Source of the DNA: Drosophila pseudoobscura
Taxonomy: Eukaryota > Arthropoda > Insecta > Diptera > Drosophilidae
DNA length: 64,000 nucleotides
Direction: 5' to 3'
Assembly (NCBI RefSeq): GCF_009870125.1
Contig: NC_046683.1
Coordinates: forward strand, 18,671,001 to 18,735,000
The notes below the pieces were generated by a model. It saw only the letters and a program-made list of their open reading frames with translations. It ran no database searches and was not told the DNA's origin. Positions 33,169-44,300 of the stretch are shown one piece after another (position 1 is the stretch's first letter; each line of letters starts with the position of its first letter). A program made the translations under genes and the position numbers.

Positions 33169-33798
33169 ATGAGCAGCGAGAATTTGCAGGTTAGCTCTAG
33201 CACCGGAACCAGCACACAATCTTCGCAATCTACCCCGAATGCTTCAGTCTCCAGCAACATATCCGATGGAGAGAACTCGGGCTCAAGGGCTGCTCCCCCC
33301 ATGGTGACTGCTGGAGGAATTCTAAATCGCATCGTTTCGGGAATTAGGCATGCGTACCTTGAGATACTAGTCCGGATACCAATGGTGGTGCCCCGTAATA
33401 ATCGCTCCGATTCAACATCGAATCGTGCTCCAGAGGCGGCGATTGGCTTGCGCACTCCCAACTCCCTCTCAACAGACAGGATTAGGGCCCCATCTACCAG
33501 TCGGCGTCGCCGCCACGCCAGCACCAATACCGCTACCACAGGACCCACTGCATCGGATGCCGAAGTCAGCGGTCCGTCGAGACCGAAGCGCCAGCGCACC
33601 GACTCAAACGAGTCCTTGGAAGAAACCTACAATTGCCCCATTTGTTTCGAGAGCGTATCGAGCCGAGATCCAGTGGCCACCAAATGCGGACACGTTTTCT
33701 GCCGCCAATGCATTCGCACTGTCATACGCCGCTTTCACAAGTGTCCCGTGTGCAGGATGCGCTCGACCCTGAGGCAGCTTAAATCTATTACTATGTAG
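33169..33798 (+). CDS. RING-finger E3 ubiquitin ligase, RNF4/Degringolade-like (unit 2 copy)
   Basis: The predicted protein is identical to the unit 1 copy over all 209 residues, with the RING intact. Two undamaged copies amid thoroughly damaged neighbours mean either a very recent duplication, conversion between units, or selection on the gene. The 5' flank and junctions are the same as in unit 1. Confidence 0.65.
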   Translation: MSSENLQVSSSTGTSTQSSQSTPNASVSSNISDGENSGSRAAPPMVTAGGILNRIVSGIRHAYLEILVRIPMVVPRNNRSDSTSNRAPEAAIGLRTPNSLSTDRIRAPSTSRRRRHASTNTATTGPTASDAEVSGPSRPKRQRTDSNESLEETYNCPICFESVSSRDPVATKCGHVFCRQCIRTVIRRFHKCPVCRMRSTLRQLKSITM

Positions 33799-33832
33799 AC
33801 CTGTCCTTCAAGTCATCCCAAGATCCTCCCTA

Positions 33833-34797
33833 CAGCAACAAATCCTGGCGTTTACCGAAATTACCCGAATTTCGCAAATGTTGTGTCAGGATCAAAAGAT
33901 TGAAGCTAATAAACTCGAGCTCTGTCACTGGAGAGGCCACTGATCGTCCAAAAGCAGAATTTGAGGTCTTATTTCAACGGCATCCATTTTTAGATAGAAA
34001 TTCCGTAGTGTTAGGAGATTTTAATTTATGCCTTCATTCCCTTTCAGGTTGCTGTAAGAAAATTTATGAATTCCTTTCAGAAAGGAATTGTAGGTCATTG
34101 TTAGATGTGAACTCGTCCACAACCAATTGCGATACGCATATTGACTGGGCGTTTTCAAACATTTCCGATAGCAGGGCCACCGCACGCACCTTTGAGACTA
34201 TCTATAGTTATCATAGTGGAATTTTAGTTAATGTTAGAGAGGCAGAAGACTAAACTTTTTTGGTAATCAGGCATTAGTGTAAATATTTAATATTTTGTAT
34301 TATTTAGCCGTATTCTGAATTATATTAATTCTTTAATCTTTACCTTTGTTAAACCTTTTTCATTTTTATCCGTTTTATTATTTTGTTAATTAAGTTTAGG
34401 TTGAAATAGTTTTATTATTAATCATTTCTATGTATGTATATAGGTATTCTTGTTAGTTTAGATATTTTTTATAAAGGATTGGAATCCTTTTTTTAATTTT
34501 TGGGGAATATGGAGCTTAAAAATGCTTTTAAAAGCAGCTCAAGTCGACTCGTAGGTCCCCAAGATTATATTTTGGCTAGAGTGACCCCATTCATCGTGAT
34601 GGCCTCCCCGTGGTGTTCCCTGGGTACCAATTTAATGTATTAAATTGGGAGCTAATTCGAGCGGCGTTTATGTACAAAATATATTTTATAACTTACATAC
34701 ATGTATGTAGATCATAAGCTCACGTATATACTGACTGAGTACCGGGTATAAAGTAGAGCCGCGGCCTTTGCCGCGGCTCACAACGTTCCCCCTCGTT
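33833..34797 (+). mobile_element. Helentron 3' cassette with RING-gene cargo (unit 2)
   Basis: Counterpart of 28,485-29,449, with the hairpin at 34,756-34,779 and the endonuclease fragment at 33,938-34,253. CCTGGCG at 33,845 keeps the base found in the other cassettes, while unit 1 has CCTGACG. Confidence 0.7.
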
Positions 34798-34987
34798 TAA
34801 AAATGATCTTTGAAACTCTATTAAAATTTCAAAAAGAGATTTTTAGTCCGTAGGCACGCTAAGCACTCGTGCTATGCATGAATCGGGCATGCCCTTCACA
34901 ACGGTGTGAAAAAAAACAAAAAAATAGAGTTTTAAAGATTCCTTCATAATTTAATTTTTTGTATTCACATTTCATCAGAAAATAAAA

Positions 34988-35411
34988 ATGTCTGAAAGTC
35001 CTTCGCGAAAAATTAAACGTCTCACTTTCACCACAAGTGGTAAGTCTTTAATTTTTAAATATATATTTAAAGTACACCGAAATCATCAAAATTTTACATT
35101 TCAGAGAACAAACCAAATTGTAATTGTGCTAGTTTGGTGACGGCTGCTGTGGAGCGCATGAAGGCCTCAGTGACGGCTGCTGCGGAGCGCATGGAGGGAA
35201 CAATGACTGCCCTTCTAACTGAAATGCGCACTTTACGGAGTATGATTTCTTTTAACTTGAAATATGAACTATGAACTAAATTGTACATTGGTTTTCAGAT
35301 CAACAAAATACATCGATTCAACAAATGCCTGTGCTGGTTGAAGCAGTCGCAGAGCAGGCTGGTACTTTAAAAAGTCCAGTCAGTCGCAAAATGTTTCCCT
35401 GTTTTAACTTT
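34988..35411 (+). pseudogene. DUF4806-like transposon gene, 5' exons only (unit 3)
   Basis: Third copy of the exons described at 24,293, identical in structure to unit 2. Confidence 0.5.
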
Positions 35412-35635
35412 TGGACTTTTCAGACACCACGAATCATGCGTCGAGGCTATAGTTTGGCCTCGAGGCCATGAGACTGAAGACTGGTGTTCCGAGTGTGGCA
35501 CAGAAAGTGTGCCGATGATGCAGACCCGAAGGTTGGAAAAATTTGAGAAATAAGTCGCAAAATGAACTAAGCGCACGTCTTTTATAGGCTGCAGAGTCGC
35601 AGTAGCCATTCTGCTGCGTCGCTGCGACTGCGCAT

Positions 35636-36306
35636 TCGTCTTATTTACTAGCGTCAAAAAATACTTCGGCTCTGGCGTTCGGGTACTGATGCGTCATCAT
35701 GAGCCAAACAACGAGTACACACACAATAAGTTTCGACAAAAATGTGTGTTTGTATGCTTCTTTCGTTTTCAGAGATCTGATGCTGATGCTATTTGAATAT
35801 TTGAATGTATGGGTGCACACGCATTCTCACGTACTTTGCGTGTGTTTGTTCTAGTATTGCTGCCCTCTAGTACCAGCTGGTCGTCTTATTTACCGGCGTC
35901 AATGAAGACTTCGGCTCTGGCGTTCGGGTACTGACGCGTCATCATGAGCCAAACAACGAGTACACACACAATAAGTTTCGACAAAAATGTGTGTTTGTAT
36001 GCTTCTTTCGTTTTCAGAGATCTGATGCTGATGCTATTTGAATATTTGAATGTATGGGTGCACATGCATTCTCACGTACTTTGCGTGTGTTTGTTCTAGT
36101 ATTGCTGCCCTCTAGTAACAGCTGGTCGTCTTATTTACCGGCGTCAATGAAGACTTCGGCTCTGGCGTTCGGGTACTGACGCGTCATCATGAGCCAAACA
36201 ACGAGTACACACACAATAAGTTTCGACAAAAATGTGTGTTTGTATGCTTCTTTCGTTTTCAGAGATCTGATGCTGATGCTATTTGAATATTTGAATGTAT
36301 GGGTGA
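35636..36306 (+). repeat. Block S tandem array, three copies of 245 bp
   Basis: Copies start at 35,636, 35,881 and 36,126, each beginning TCGTCTTATTTAC. The spacing is 245 bp both times. The third is truncated at ATGTATGGGTG. Confidence 0.8.
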
Positions 36307-36311
36307 TTATA

Positions 36312-36727
36312 AGTATTCAATTTTAAACGGTTATTCAAAGCAAATGTATAGCAAACGGCATTTGCGTAGGCTCAATAAAGAAATATAAGACAAATATGCA
36401 GCCAAACATAATCGTGCTAGCGGAGAAACAGTGTCGTGCAGTGAAATAGAAAAAGTTGAAGGCCGCGAAATAGGAGAGACAATCGACGAAAATTAAACAA
36501 ATGGAAAGTGACACTGAAAAATTTAAAGAACTTCTTTAGAGTTTTGATTGGTAAGCTTATATGGTTTTGGTTTTTTTGTATTCCTATTATATATGTATTT
36601 TATATTTATAGATGCCATAACTGTAGGTACGGGGACTGGATCAGCTGAAGTCCAGATTAGGAAAGCCCTACAGCTGCAAAAAAAACGTTTTTTCAAAAAC
36701 AGTACCACCGCGAACAGCAGACCTTAA
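36312..36727 (+). pseudogene. TNP2-element remnants: transposase N-terminus joined to DUF4806 C-terminal exon
   Basis: The first part reads KRHLRRLNKE with a stop, then KYAAKHNRASGETVSCSEIE, resembling a transposase N-terminus. A short exon end (FRVLI-like, donor GTAAGC at 36,551) and an exon at 36,612-36,727 (GTGTGSAEVQIRKALQLQKK, then stop) match the DUF4806 C-terminus of the 61.8-kb copy and complete what is missing there. Confidence 0.4.
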
Positions 36728-36814
36728 TTAGTAAATTTAAAAACATAAATGAAATATGTATTTAATAAAATAAAAATTTAAATATGAAATTAAATGAAGA
36801 TTGATAACCTACTT

Positions 36815-36890
36815 CATGGGTACCCATTTCACTAGCTACTACATGGGTACTCATTTCACTAGCTACTAGACGAGTACCCATATCACTAGT
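36815..36890 (+). repeat. 27-bp tandem repeat
   Basis: Three units of CATGGGTACCCATTTCACTA GCTACTA type, the third degenerate. Confidence 0.7.
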
Positions 36891-37150
36891 TCGGGGGTGA
36901 ACGATGTGGTGTCGCTGGTCCCCATGTCGTAGGACATTGCGGGTAAAAATGGAAATGATGAAAAGCATTGTTAAGGGTTAGTAAAGAAAGTACCCCTGGT
37001 CTGTTAGGGAGTGGTGATATCACCACCTCCGAACTAGTTCCCAGTACTGCTGGGAAGCGGAACTTAGCCGTGTAAAACTATCGAATTGAATCACTAGTCG
37101 CTCAGTTTTTGGCAGTGAAAGTTTCATTTTCGGTAGCTCAAAAACGGATC

Positions 37151-37288
37151 TTTTGCGAGCCTTTTATGATATCTCTTGCGGGCCTTTTGCGAGCCGTTTA
37201 TGAAATCTCTTGCGAGCCTTTTGCAATATCGTTTGCGAGCCTTTTGCAATATCGTTTGCGAGCCTTTTGCAATATCGTTTGCGAGCCC
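37151..37288 (+). repeat. 24-bp tandem repeat
   Basis: Five to six units built on TTTGCGAGCCTTTTGCAATA; the last three are nearly identical. It lies beyond the 3' end of the DUF4806 gene and may be subterminal DNA of that transposon. Confidence 0.7.
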
Positions 37289-37407
37289 TTTAATAATGAA
37301 GTAATATGAAAAGGGACGCACAATTTTTTTTTGTTTTTTATAATTTTTAATTTTATTTTAATTAATTTTAATTTTTAATTTTGGTTGTACATAAATAGAT
37401 TAAAAAA

Positions 37408-38170
37408 TTATATTTGTGAATTCAAATTAATTTGTTTTTTCTCCTTCGACACTCTGTCCTGGGCGTACTGTAAAAGTTTTTGTGTTACTCGGTCGAAATC
37501 GGCGTCTTCTAATGAAAATCTTTCCTTAAATCCCGCTGTAAACAAATAATCATGTTTATTATATTACAATATACATATTAATTTGAAAATAATACTTACT
37601 ACGGATGGCTAGAGTAACCCGCAAGCCCTTAATGCACTTTTTCTCCTCTGTGCCCCGCCAAGAGCACTGTCGTGCGACCTCGTCGGACACAATTGTGCGC
37701 CAAGAACTCCGAATCCATTTGTCGAATGCTTTCTCGCCCGACATCATTAACTCTGCGATCTGTACAGAATTATTTTTGAATATATTTTTAGCTCGTGAGT
37801 TTCACGCAAAACACTTACCACATTTTTGAAGAAACTTTCTTCCTGCAAGTTATGCTCGAAATGATCCAATTCTTCTATGGTTGTGAGCGGTTGGCAAGGC
37901 AGAACTACTTTGGGTTTGCGGATCTCACCACAAACCTTCGCCTTAATGGAGCCAATTTCTGAACGAAGAGCCACCACTTCCGCTGTGTTTCGGTCCAGTT
38001 TATTAATCAGGATGTCCAATTTTTGGTCCAGTTTATTCATTTTTTCTATGATAGCTGTAATTAGAAATAATTTTTGAAAATTTATTTGGGCAATATGAAG
38101 AAATTTTCTTACATGACTGCTGGGTGTCTGGAACATACTCATTTAGTTTGGCAATATTTCCAGAATCCAT
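37408..38170 (-). CDS. DUF4806-domain transposon accessory protein, intact 4-exon gene
   Basis: Exons (minus strand) 38,170-38,113, 38,054-37,819, 37,759-37,600 and 37,535-37,408 give an uninterrupted 193-residue protein. All donors are GTAAGA or GTAAGT and all acceptors CAG. Residues about 20-60 form a coiled coil (EKMNKLDQKLDILINKLDRN). The C-terminal half is the DUF4806 domain: PLTTIEELDHFEHNL, ARQCSWRGTEEKKC, and a last helix LLQYAQDRVSKE. The ATG lies one base after the stop of the transposase frame (TAACATG). DUF4806 proteins commonly accompany TNP2-like transposases in insects; their role is unknown. The gene is undamaged although its transposase partner carries two frameshifts. Confidence 0.65.
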
Positions 38171-38171
38171 G

Positions 38172-40017
38172 TTAAATAAGTTCGTATAATGGTTCATCCT
38201 TTCTGAATTTGTGAATTAATGGAAAATAAATGTGCACATCAGTATCTAATATGTGAATGATTTTTCCGGAATTTTTTTCTATTGGATGCTGCACTACATT
38301 TAAGTCGTAATTAATATTCTTTGAAGAAAATATGCCGACAAGGGTAGAGTCTATTGGGAAAATAAAAAAAGGTTCAAGATCAACAACTAATCGGCTATGC
38401 AACGTACTATTTTGAATGTCACAAATTTTAAATATTTTGTATGAAGTGCTATCTTTAATAAAGTAAAAACTATTTGATTCTTTCAAATCGAAAAATAAAT
38501 CGTTGTAGGAAATTTTATTTGTGACATTTTTAAAATCTAATGTTTTCGTTTTAGGTACAACTTTCAAAATACTTCGCTCTACTATACGATTATATAATTG
38601 CTCTATTACAAAATCGGAATTTTTTACCATATTTTTCAACAATCCTAGAAAATTTTCAAATGGAAAAGAGCTTATTGTCTCTAAAGAGCCGAAGGCTAGG
38701 GACTGTGTGCTTAAATGTGTTAGGCAATGAAAATTAAATGTAAGCATGGAAAATATATATAATGAGGGAATTTGTTTTACAAAATCATTGAGTAAACTGG
38801 AAGCAAGTGAATTTTTGGTGATACAATATTCTTTATGAAGAAGAAGTCGTATTCCTAGGCTGAGCAATAAAAAGTGATGATAGCGGGCTGTGTCTAAAGA
38901 GTTTTTCAAAACAATGGGTCCAGTATACAACAAAAATGTTCGGAATTCTGTGGCCTTAAATCTTTCAAGATCATCAAGGGATCTTGGCTTTCTATTAAAT
39001 TCTCTAGGTATAAACTTTCGAAACGATATCAATTTGGAACTTATTAAGTTGATGGTATGCCGATCCAAAGAAAATTGGTGTCCTTTAACCCTAACTAATG
39101 CCACTAGTAATGTTTTCATAATGCCAAGACAAACTACATGCATATAATCAAAGGGAAACTGATTGACCATATCAATTGGCAAGTTTTCTAAAACTAATTT
39201 CTCCTGTAAGTTGTGATGTTTTGGCTGTAAGCGATTTCTGAAACTATAATCTGTTCGAGGTACGTTCTCCGACACTTTAAAAACTATTCGCCTTTGAAAG
39301 CATTCGCCCTTTTGAGTGCATTTGTTGCAAGAATAAAATCCAGAGTGATGTTTAACACCCAAAATATATGCACGAGCCGGTGCATCGTAAACAATGGATC
39401 TAATGCTAATATGAAGCTTTCTACTTTGAAAAATTATGCCATCCTCAATCAATTCTAATAACTCGTTTACAAATTCTTCTAAGTAAATATTGGGATCGCT
39501 GGGCTTGGAATTCCCTACATATATCCCAGCTACAAGAATTGGCTTTGTGCCATTGACATTAATTAAAATGGGCCAGGCTTGTTTAAGTGAACTTTTATAT
39601 AATGGAAATCCGTCCACATATTTAAGCTAACGTTTGCAGATTCATACAAAAAACTACTAAGAAAATCAGTTAGCGCGTCTTTTACACCGTAGTGCACATA
39701 GCTTCCTGGAGCCACAGTCCTTTTAATAACCCCACGTGGCGTGCATTTCAAAGTTCGAACATCTCGTGGCAGCCCTGGAATTTTTTCGGACAAAAGCTGG
39801 GGCAAATCATTAGCTGGTCTCTTGCTAATATTATTTTCGGACATCCACTGACCTAGGCGCACATTAAAACTGGTTGATTCGAAATTCTGAACTAAAACAT
39901 TTGAAAAATCATTACATGGCTCTGGAAAACTAAAGTCTGCTGCATTTTCTTCGATGTACTTTTATTGATATGCTTCGATTCGCAAATATATTTCCTGCTT
40001 TTACGCTTAAATGGCAT
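38172..40017 (-). pseudogene. TNP2-like (CMC superfamily) transposase, two frameshifts
   Basis: Reads from MPFKRKSRKYICES (40,017). A frameshift near 39,965 leads to VRLGQWMSENNISKRPAND, and a second near 39,600 leads to VDGFPLYKSSLKQAWPILIN. The main frame carries YDAPARAYILGVKHHSG, a C-x2-C pair (CNKC), DYMHVVCLGIMK, FIPREFNRKPRSLDDLERFK, EFRTFLLYTGPIVL, and NFHCLTHLSTQSLAFGSLE with FPFENFLGLLKN, the last matching the DUF4218-type region that follows Transposase_21 domains. This is the most complete transposase of the family in the window. A CACTA-type end at 47,372 could be its 5' terminus, with the LTR element nested between. The left terminus was not found. Confidence 0.6.
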
Positions 40018-40774
40018 TTTTTATTAATATTAGTACTCCCCTGTGTATAGTTCCAGTCAGTTCCAGCGAAAATTGTTATACATATTCGTTGACGCAAGTC
40101 ACCTGATGCACAAGAAGATGGCTAGAAAAAAATATATGTATACACAGAATGTGTAGATTGTTGTCTTTTTGGGGTCTTATACTGCTCCCAAACTCAAATT
40201 TTGTGCACTATACTATACTATTAAATAAATAATAATTTACTTACCGATTTTTCGTTTTTTTCACTATTTTTTTGATTTTACTCCACGTTTACGTCCTTCT
40301 GCTGCGGTTTTTAATCACAAAATAACACCAAAGACTATACAATACCAATGAGCGACCAAAAAGCTGTTCCATGGCGGGTTCTAACATTAGAACCCAAAAG
40401 GCACGAGGGAGCGCGCGGGGTTTCAATTCCCTTTTCGACTGTACTTCGTCTCTACCGCGACCCCGCTGCCCATCGGTTTCGTCTGTTCGGCAATTCTAGA
40501 CTCTCGAGCCTCAGCACCGTCGAAGCGGTGGTCGCGGATCGCCAATGTCTTTGGAGCGGCACAGTGGGAAAATTCGATAGGAAAATTCTCTATTAGAATT
40601 TATCTAAAGCACTCATACAATTTTTTTACTATTTCGGCTGAGACCCCACTGTGCCGCGCCAAAGACATCAGCGACCACGCTGCCCTACGGTTTCGGCACG
40701 CAGACGATTCATATTTTGTTTTTGTATTCTTTCTCTCGAGACACACCGACTCGACGCTGACCGGGCAGCAGTAA
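40018..40774. other. Transposon 5' flank with a compound inverted repeat
   Basis: Contains imperfect inverted arms at about 40,525-40,568 and 40,645-40,681 (GTCTTTGG-GCGGCACAGTGGG and its complement). No coding frame is recognised. Probably untranslated leader of the TNP2-like element or a small element inserted in it. Confidence 0.35.
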
Positions 40775-41027
40775 TTTTGAAAACCCTCATGCAATATACG
40801 AATGTAATAAACTTTAATATTTATGTGTATATGTATGTACATAAGATATTTTATAATTGAATTAGAAAATGTATGGGTATTGTCCATGAGAGTATTCAAG
40901 GTGCGACCCGCATCTAAATTTGTACTTTGCAGATTCCCGTCGGAAAGCGCGCGATTGACAATTGATTTGAAATATATGTATGTAAAACCAATTCCATTTA
41001 TATTTATGCATATTTATTTAAGTATAT

Positions 41028-41226
41028 TGTAAACTTTTAATAGCACGGTTTTATTATATGTTCTTCTGTCTTCATTGTCGTATATCAATTAATTTGTGTT
41101 GGCATATCGATACTTGTCGAGGACAAGTATCGATATATCGAGTACATTGGTATTTCTTATAATACTATCGATGAGTAACTCTTAAACTAATATTCAAATC
41201 TTATAAACTAATATTCATATCTTACA
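41028..41226 (-). repeat. 3' LTR of the Ty3/gypsy-type element
   Basis: 199 bp, TGTAAAC...CTTACA on the plus strand, base-for-base the same as 46,456-46,654 as far as I can read. ATAT at 41,024-41,027 and 46,655-46,658 is the target duplication. Identical LTRs indicate a recent insertion. Confidence 0.9.
41104..41136. promoter_or_regulatory. LTR palindrome with paired TATCGATA sites
   Basis: Perfect 15-bp arms (ATATCGATACTTGTC and its complement) around a GAG loop, repeated at 46,532-46,564 in the other LTR. TATCGATA is the core of the Drosophila DRE, bound by DREF and overlapping BEAF-32 CGATA sites. A third ATCGAT occurs about 35 bp on. Confidence 0.5.
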
Positions 41227-41332
41227 TTCGGGCAACCTGACTACAGATCGCCCACGATCTACACACTAAGGCATACAGTTGGTTAAACATTTCTTAATCG
41301 GTATTGTCTTACTTTACATACTACTTCATAGA

Positions 41333-44300
41333 TTAACAACATGAGACCATGGTTTTATCATTACACTCTACCCAGGGTTTAAGCCTTGCTGGTTCTAGTA
41401 TACTTCGGAATGGCATTTGCGTCAACTGACAGTCCTCAATGTCGACAACCTCATAACGATCATTATCCAAAACTCTATTGATCCTGTACGGTCCTCGATA
41501 CTTTGGTGCGAACTTCTTATTGATCCCCGGTGTTGTGTCCACATGCCGGACTGCTACATAGTCACCAGGTTCATACTTTAATGGGGCTCTATGTTTATGG
41601 GCATACATCTTCTCATTTCTTTTCTGCGACAACCGTATGTTCTCACTTGCTATTTCTCTTATAGTTTCCAACTCTCTAAGTTCTGACGCTAACTTCTCCT
41701 CTAGGTATTCGGTTAATTCATCTACAACGGGTCCTTTCTGGGGTATTCCAAATAACAATGTGCTAGGTGTCTTTTTCGTACTGCTGTTAACGGAGTTATT
41801 AATGGCGTGCTCTACCTTGCTCATCAACCTATACCAATCGGCTTGCTCAAGGGGCTCTGACAGTTTTCCTAACATAGGAGTAAGAACACGATTCACCCGC
41901 TCCACTTGGCCATTCGCCTGCGGTGCACCTGTAGCTACCTTAATGTGCTCTATCCCTCTCTCCTGCAGAAAACTAGAGAACTCTAACGAGGTGAAACAGG
42001 TCCCACGATCTGATATTATCCTAGTAGGGCGACTATAGAAATCAAAATATTTACTTAAGGCATCCTTCGCTTCCCGCGTGCTGGTACTATTAACCGGGAA
42101 CAATTTGACAAACTTAGTGAATGCATCTATTACCACAAGGAGGTGTTTTCGCTTAGATCTAATACTCGGCAATGGACCCAAATGATCAACATGTAGGGTA
42201 TGAAAAGGAACACACGACTTTGGGATACTATGGAGCGTTCTGTTATGGATTGTTTTAGGCATCGAGTGTAGTATACACGGTAGACAGTTTCTGATGAACC
42301 TTGCCACTTTACTTCTCATTGACGGAAACCAGTAGGTCCTCAAAAGGTCACTCAGGCACTTCTCTGCAGCCAAATGTCCTAGTTTTTCGTGTGACCGCCT
42401 TATCAACTGCTCTTCCATACACATTGGTACATAGAAACATAGTTTGTTTTCACAACTCCTCTTGTAAACAATACCATCTATCATTTCAAAATCTACTTCA
42501 ATTCCATCCTCTATCATTTTTCGAATCCTAACTACTTCCTTGTCTCGCATCTGTTCTGTTTGCAATATCAAATCAACATCTTCTGGCGTTGCACCTACTA
42601 CCCCAACTATCAATGATTTTAGTAATCTTTCCTCCTGAAACTCTAACTTGTCCCTCTCTACTGTATCCTCAACACATTTTTTTACTTTATCTGAATTCCT
42701 ACTACTAATGTACTTTACTCCCCCCACCACATCGTTAACGCTTCCTCTACATTGGCTCAAATCTCTAATTTCAATCTTCGATCCATCCTCTTCCCTATAT
42801 TCACTATTCTCTATGTTATCTCTACAATCACTACCAAGGTTCTCTCTATCATCAGACTTCCACCTATTTCCCAATCTACTTCCTACTGCACTTGATTCTC
42901 CACACTCAATCGCAGGGTTCTCTACTGTACTACTACGCTCTCTACTGATATTTAATTCTCTACACTTAATCACAGGGTTCTCTACGGTACCTCTATGCTC
43001 ACTACTAGGGTTGTCTCTACTTACACTATTCCTTGTATAATGCTTTCTACTATCATCTTTTTCTAAATTAGACTTTTCTAAACCGTATTTGACTCTATAA
43101 CCATCCTCTAACATATTCGTCACTTGATCTTGTCTGCTCAGCGCATCAACGTGCGCCATACTGGCCCCAGGTCTGTGCATAATGGAGTAATCATAGTTCT
43201 CTAACTCTAGGGACCACCGTGCTATCTTAGGACTAATTGACTTTCTGGTTAACGTCTGTACTAACGAATTACAATCCGTGATTATTTTGAAGGACCTATG
43301 CTCCAAATATGCTCTAAAACGCCTCAATGCATAAATTATAGCTAATGTCTCTAGTTCGAAACTATGATAACGTGATTCTGTTTCTGTTGTTTTGCCAGAA
43401 TAATAGGACACAGGGTGCATCTTCCCATCATCTTGTCTTTGCATCAGTATTGCGCCATAACCGTATGAACTTGCGTCTGTATGTAATTCCGTTTCTCTAT
43501 TTGGGCTAAAAATGGCTAATACCGGAGGATTTGCCAACGCATTCTTAAGAGTTTCAAACGTCTTCACCTGTTCTCTATTCATAGGAAACGGACCGCCTTC
43601 TTTTAACAACTGCACCAAGGGCTTAGCTGTCGTCGCAAATGACAACATGAAACGTCGAAAGTACGAAAAGAATCCCAAGCATGAGTGCAGTGCTTTTACA
43701 TTTTGAGGGACTGGGTATTTTTTCAAGGCCTCAATATGGGAATCACTAGGAACTATTCCGTTTTGATTAACTTTATACCCCAGGAAATCGATGTTTCGAT
43801 TGACAAACCTACACTTTTTTAAATTTATCTCTAAATTTTGCTCGCTAAACCGAATGCATAGTCTTTTTAATATATCCATGTGTTCTTCAACTGTTTTAGT
43901 CGCTACTAATATATCATCCATGTACACTACAATGCTTTTGTTCCTAATAAAGTCTCTCAAGAGCTCCGAAATAAATCTTTGAAAAATAGCTGATCCATTT
44001 TTTAACCCAAAGGGCATTCTCAAGTACTCATACTGTCCTTGCGGTGTCACAAACGATGTATACGGAACTGATTTTTCTTCTACGCCTATTTGATGATACC
44101 CGCTTTTCAAATCTATAATGGAAAAACAGCACTTGTTTTCTAAAAACTCAAGACAGTCCTCAATAAGGGGCAATGGGAAATTATCTTTAACAATTCGTTT
44201 GTTCAGACCACGGTAATCGACACACATTCGAAGTTCTCCTGATTTTTTTTTTACTAGGACCAACGGGGAAGCATGAGGAGACTCACTATGACGGATTACT

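Larger units (their letters stand above)
29450..34797 (+). repeat. 5.35-kb tandem duplication, unit 2
   Basis: Second full unit, collinear with unit 1. Its beginning matches unit 3 (for example TTTAATTTTTAAATATATATT near 29,700) more closely than unit 1, which suggests successive unequal exchanges. Confidence 0.9.
34798..36306 (+). repeat. 5.35-kb tandem duplication, partial unit 3
   Basis: Collinear with unit 2 up to R1 (35,413-35,635), without the extra GCGTCGCTGC. It then runs into an expanded block S array and unrelated DNA at 36,307. The transposase, RING gene and Helentron parts are missing. Confidence 0.85.
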
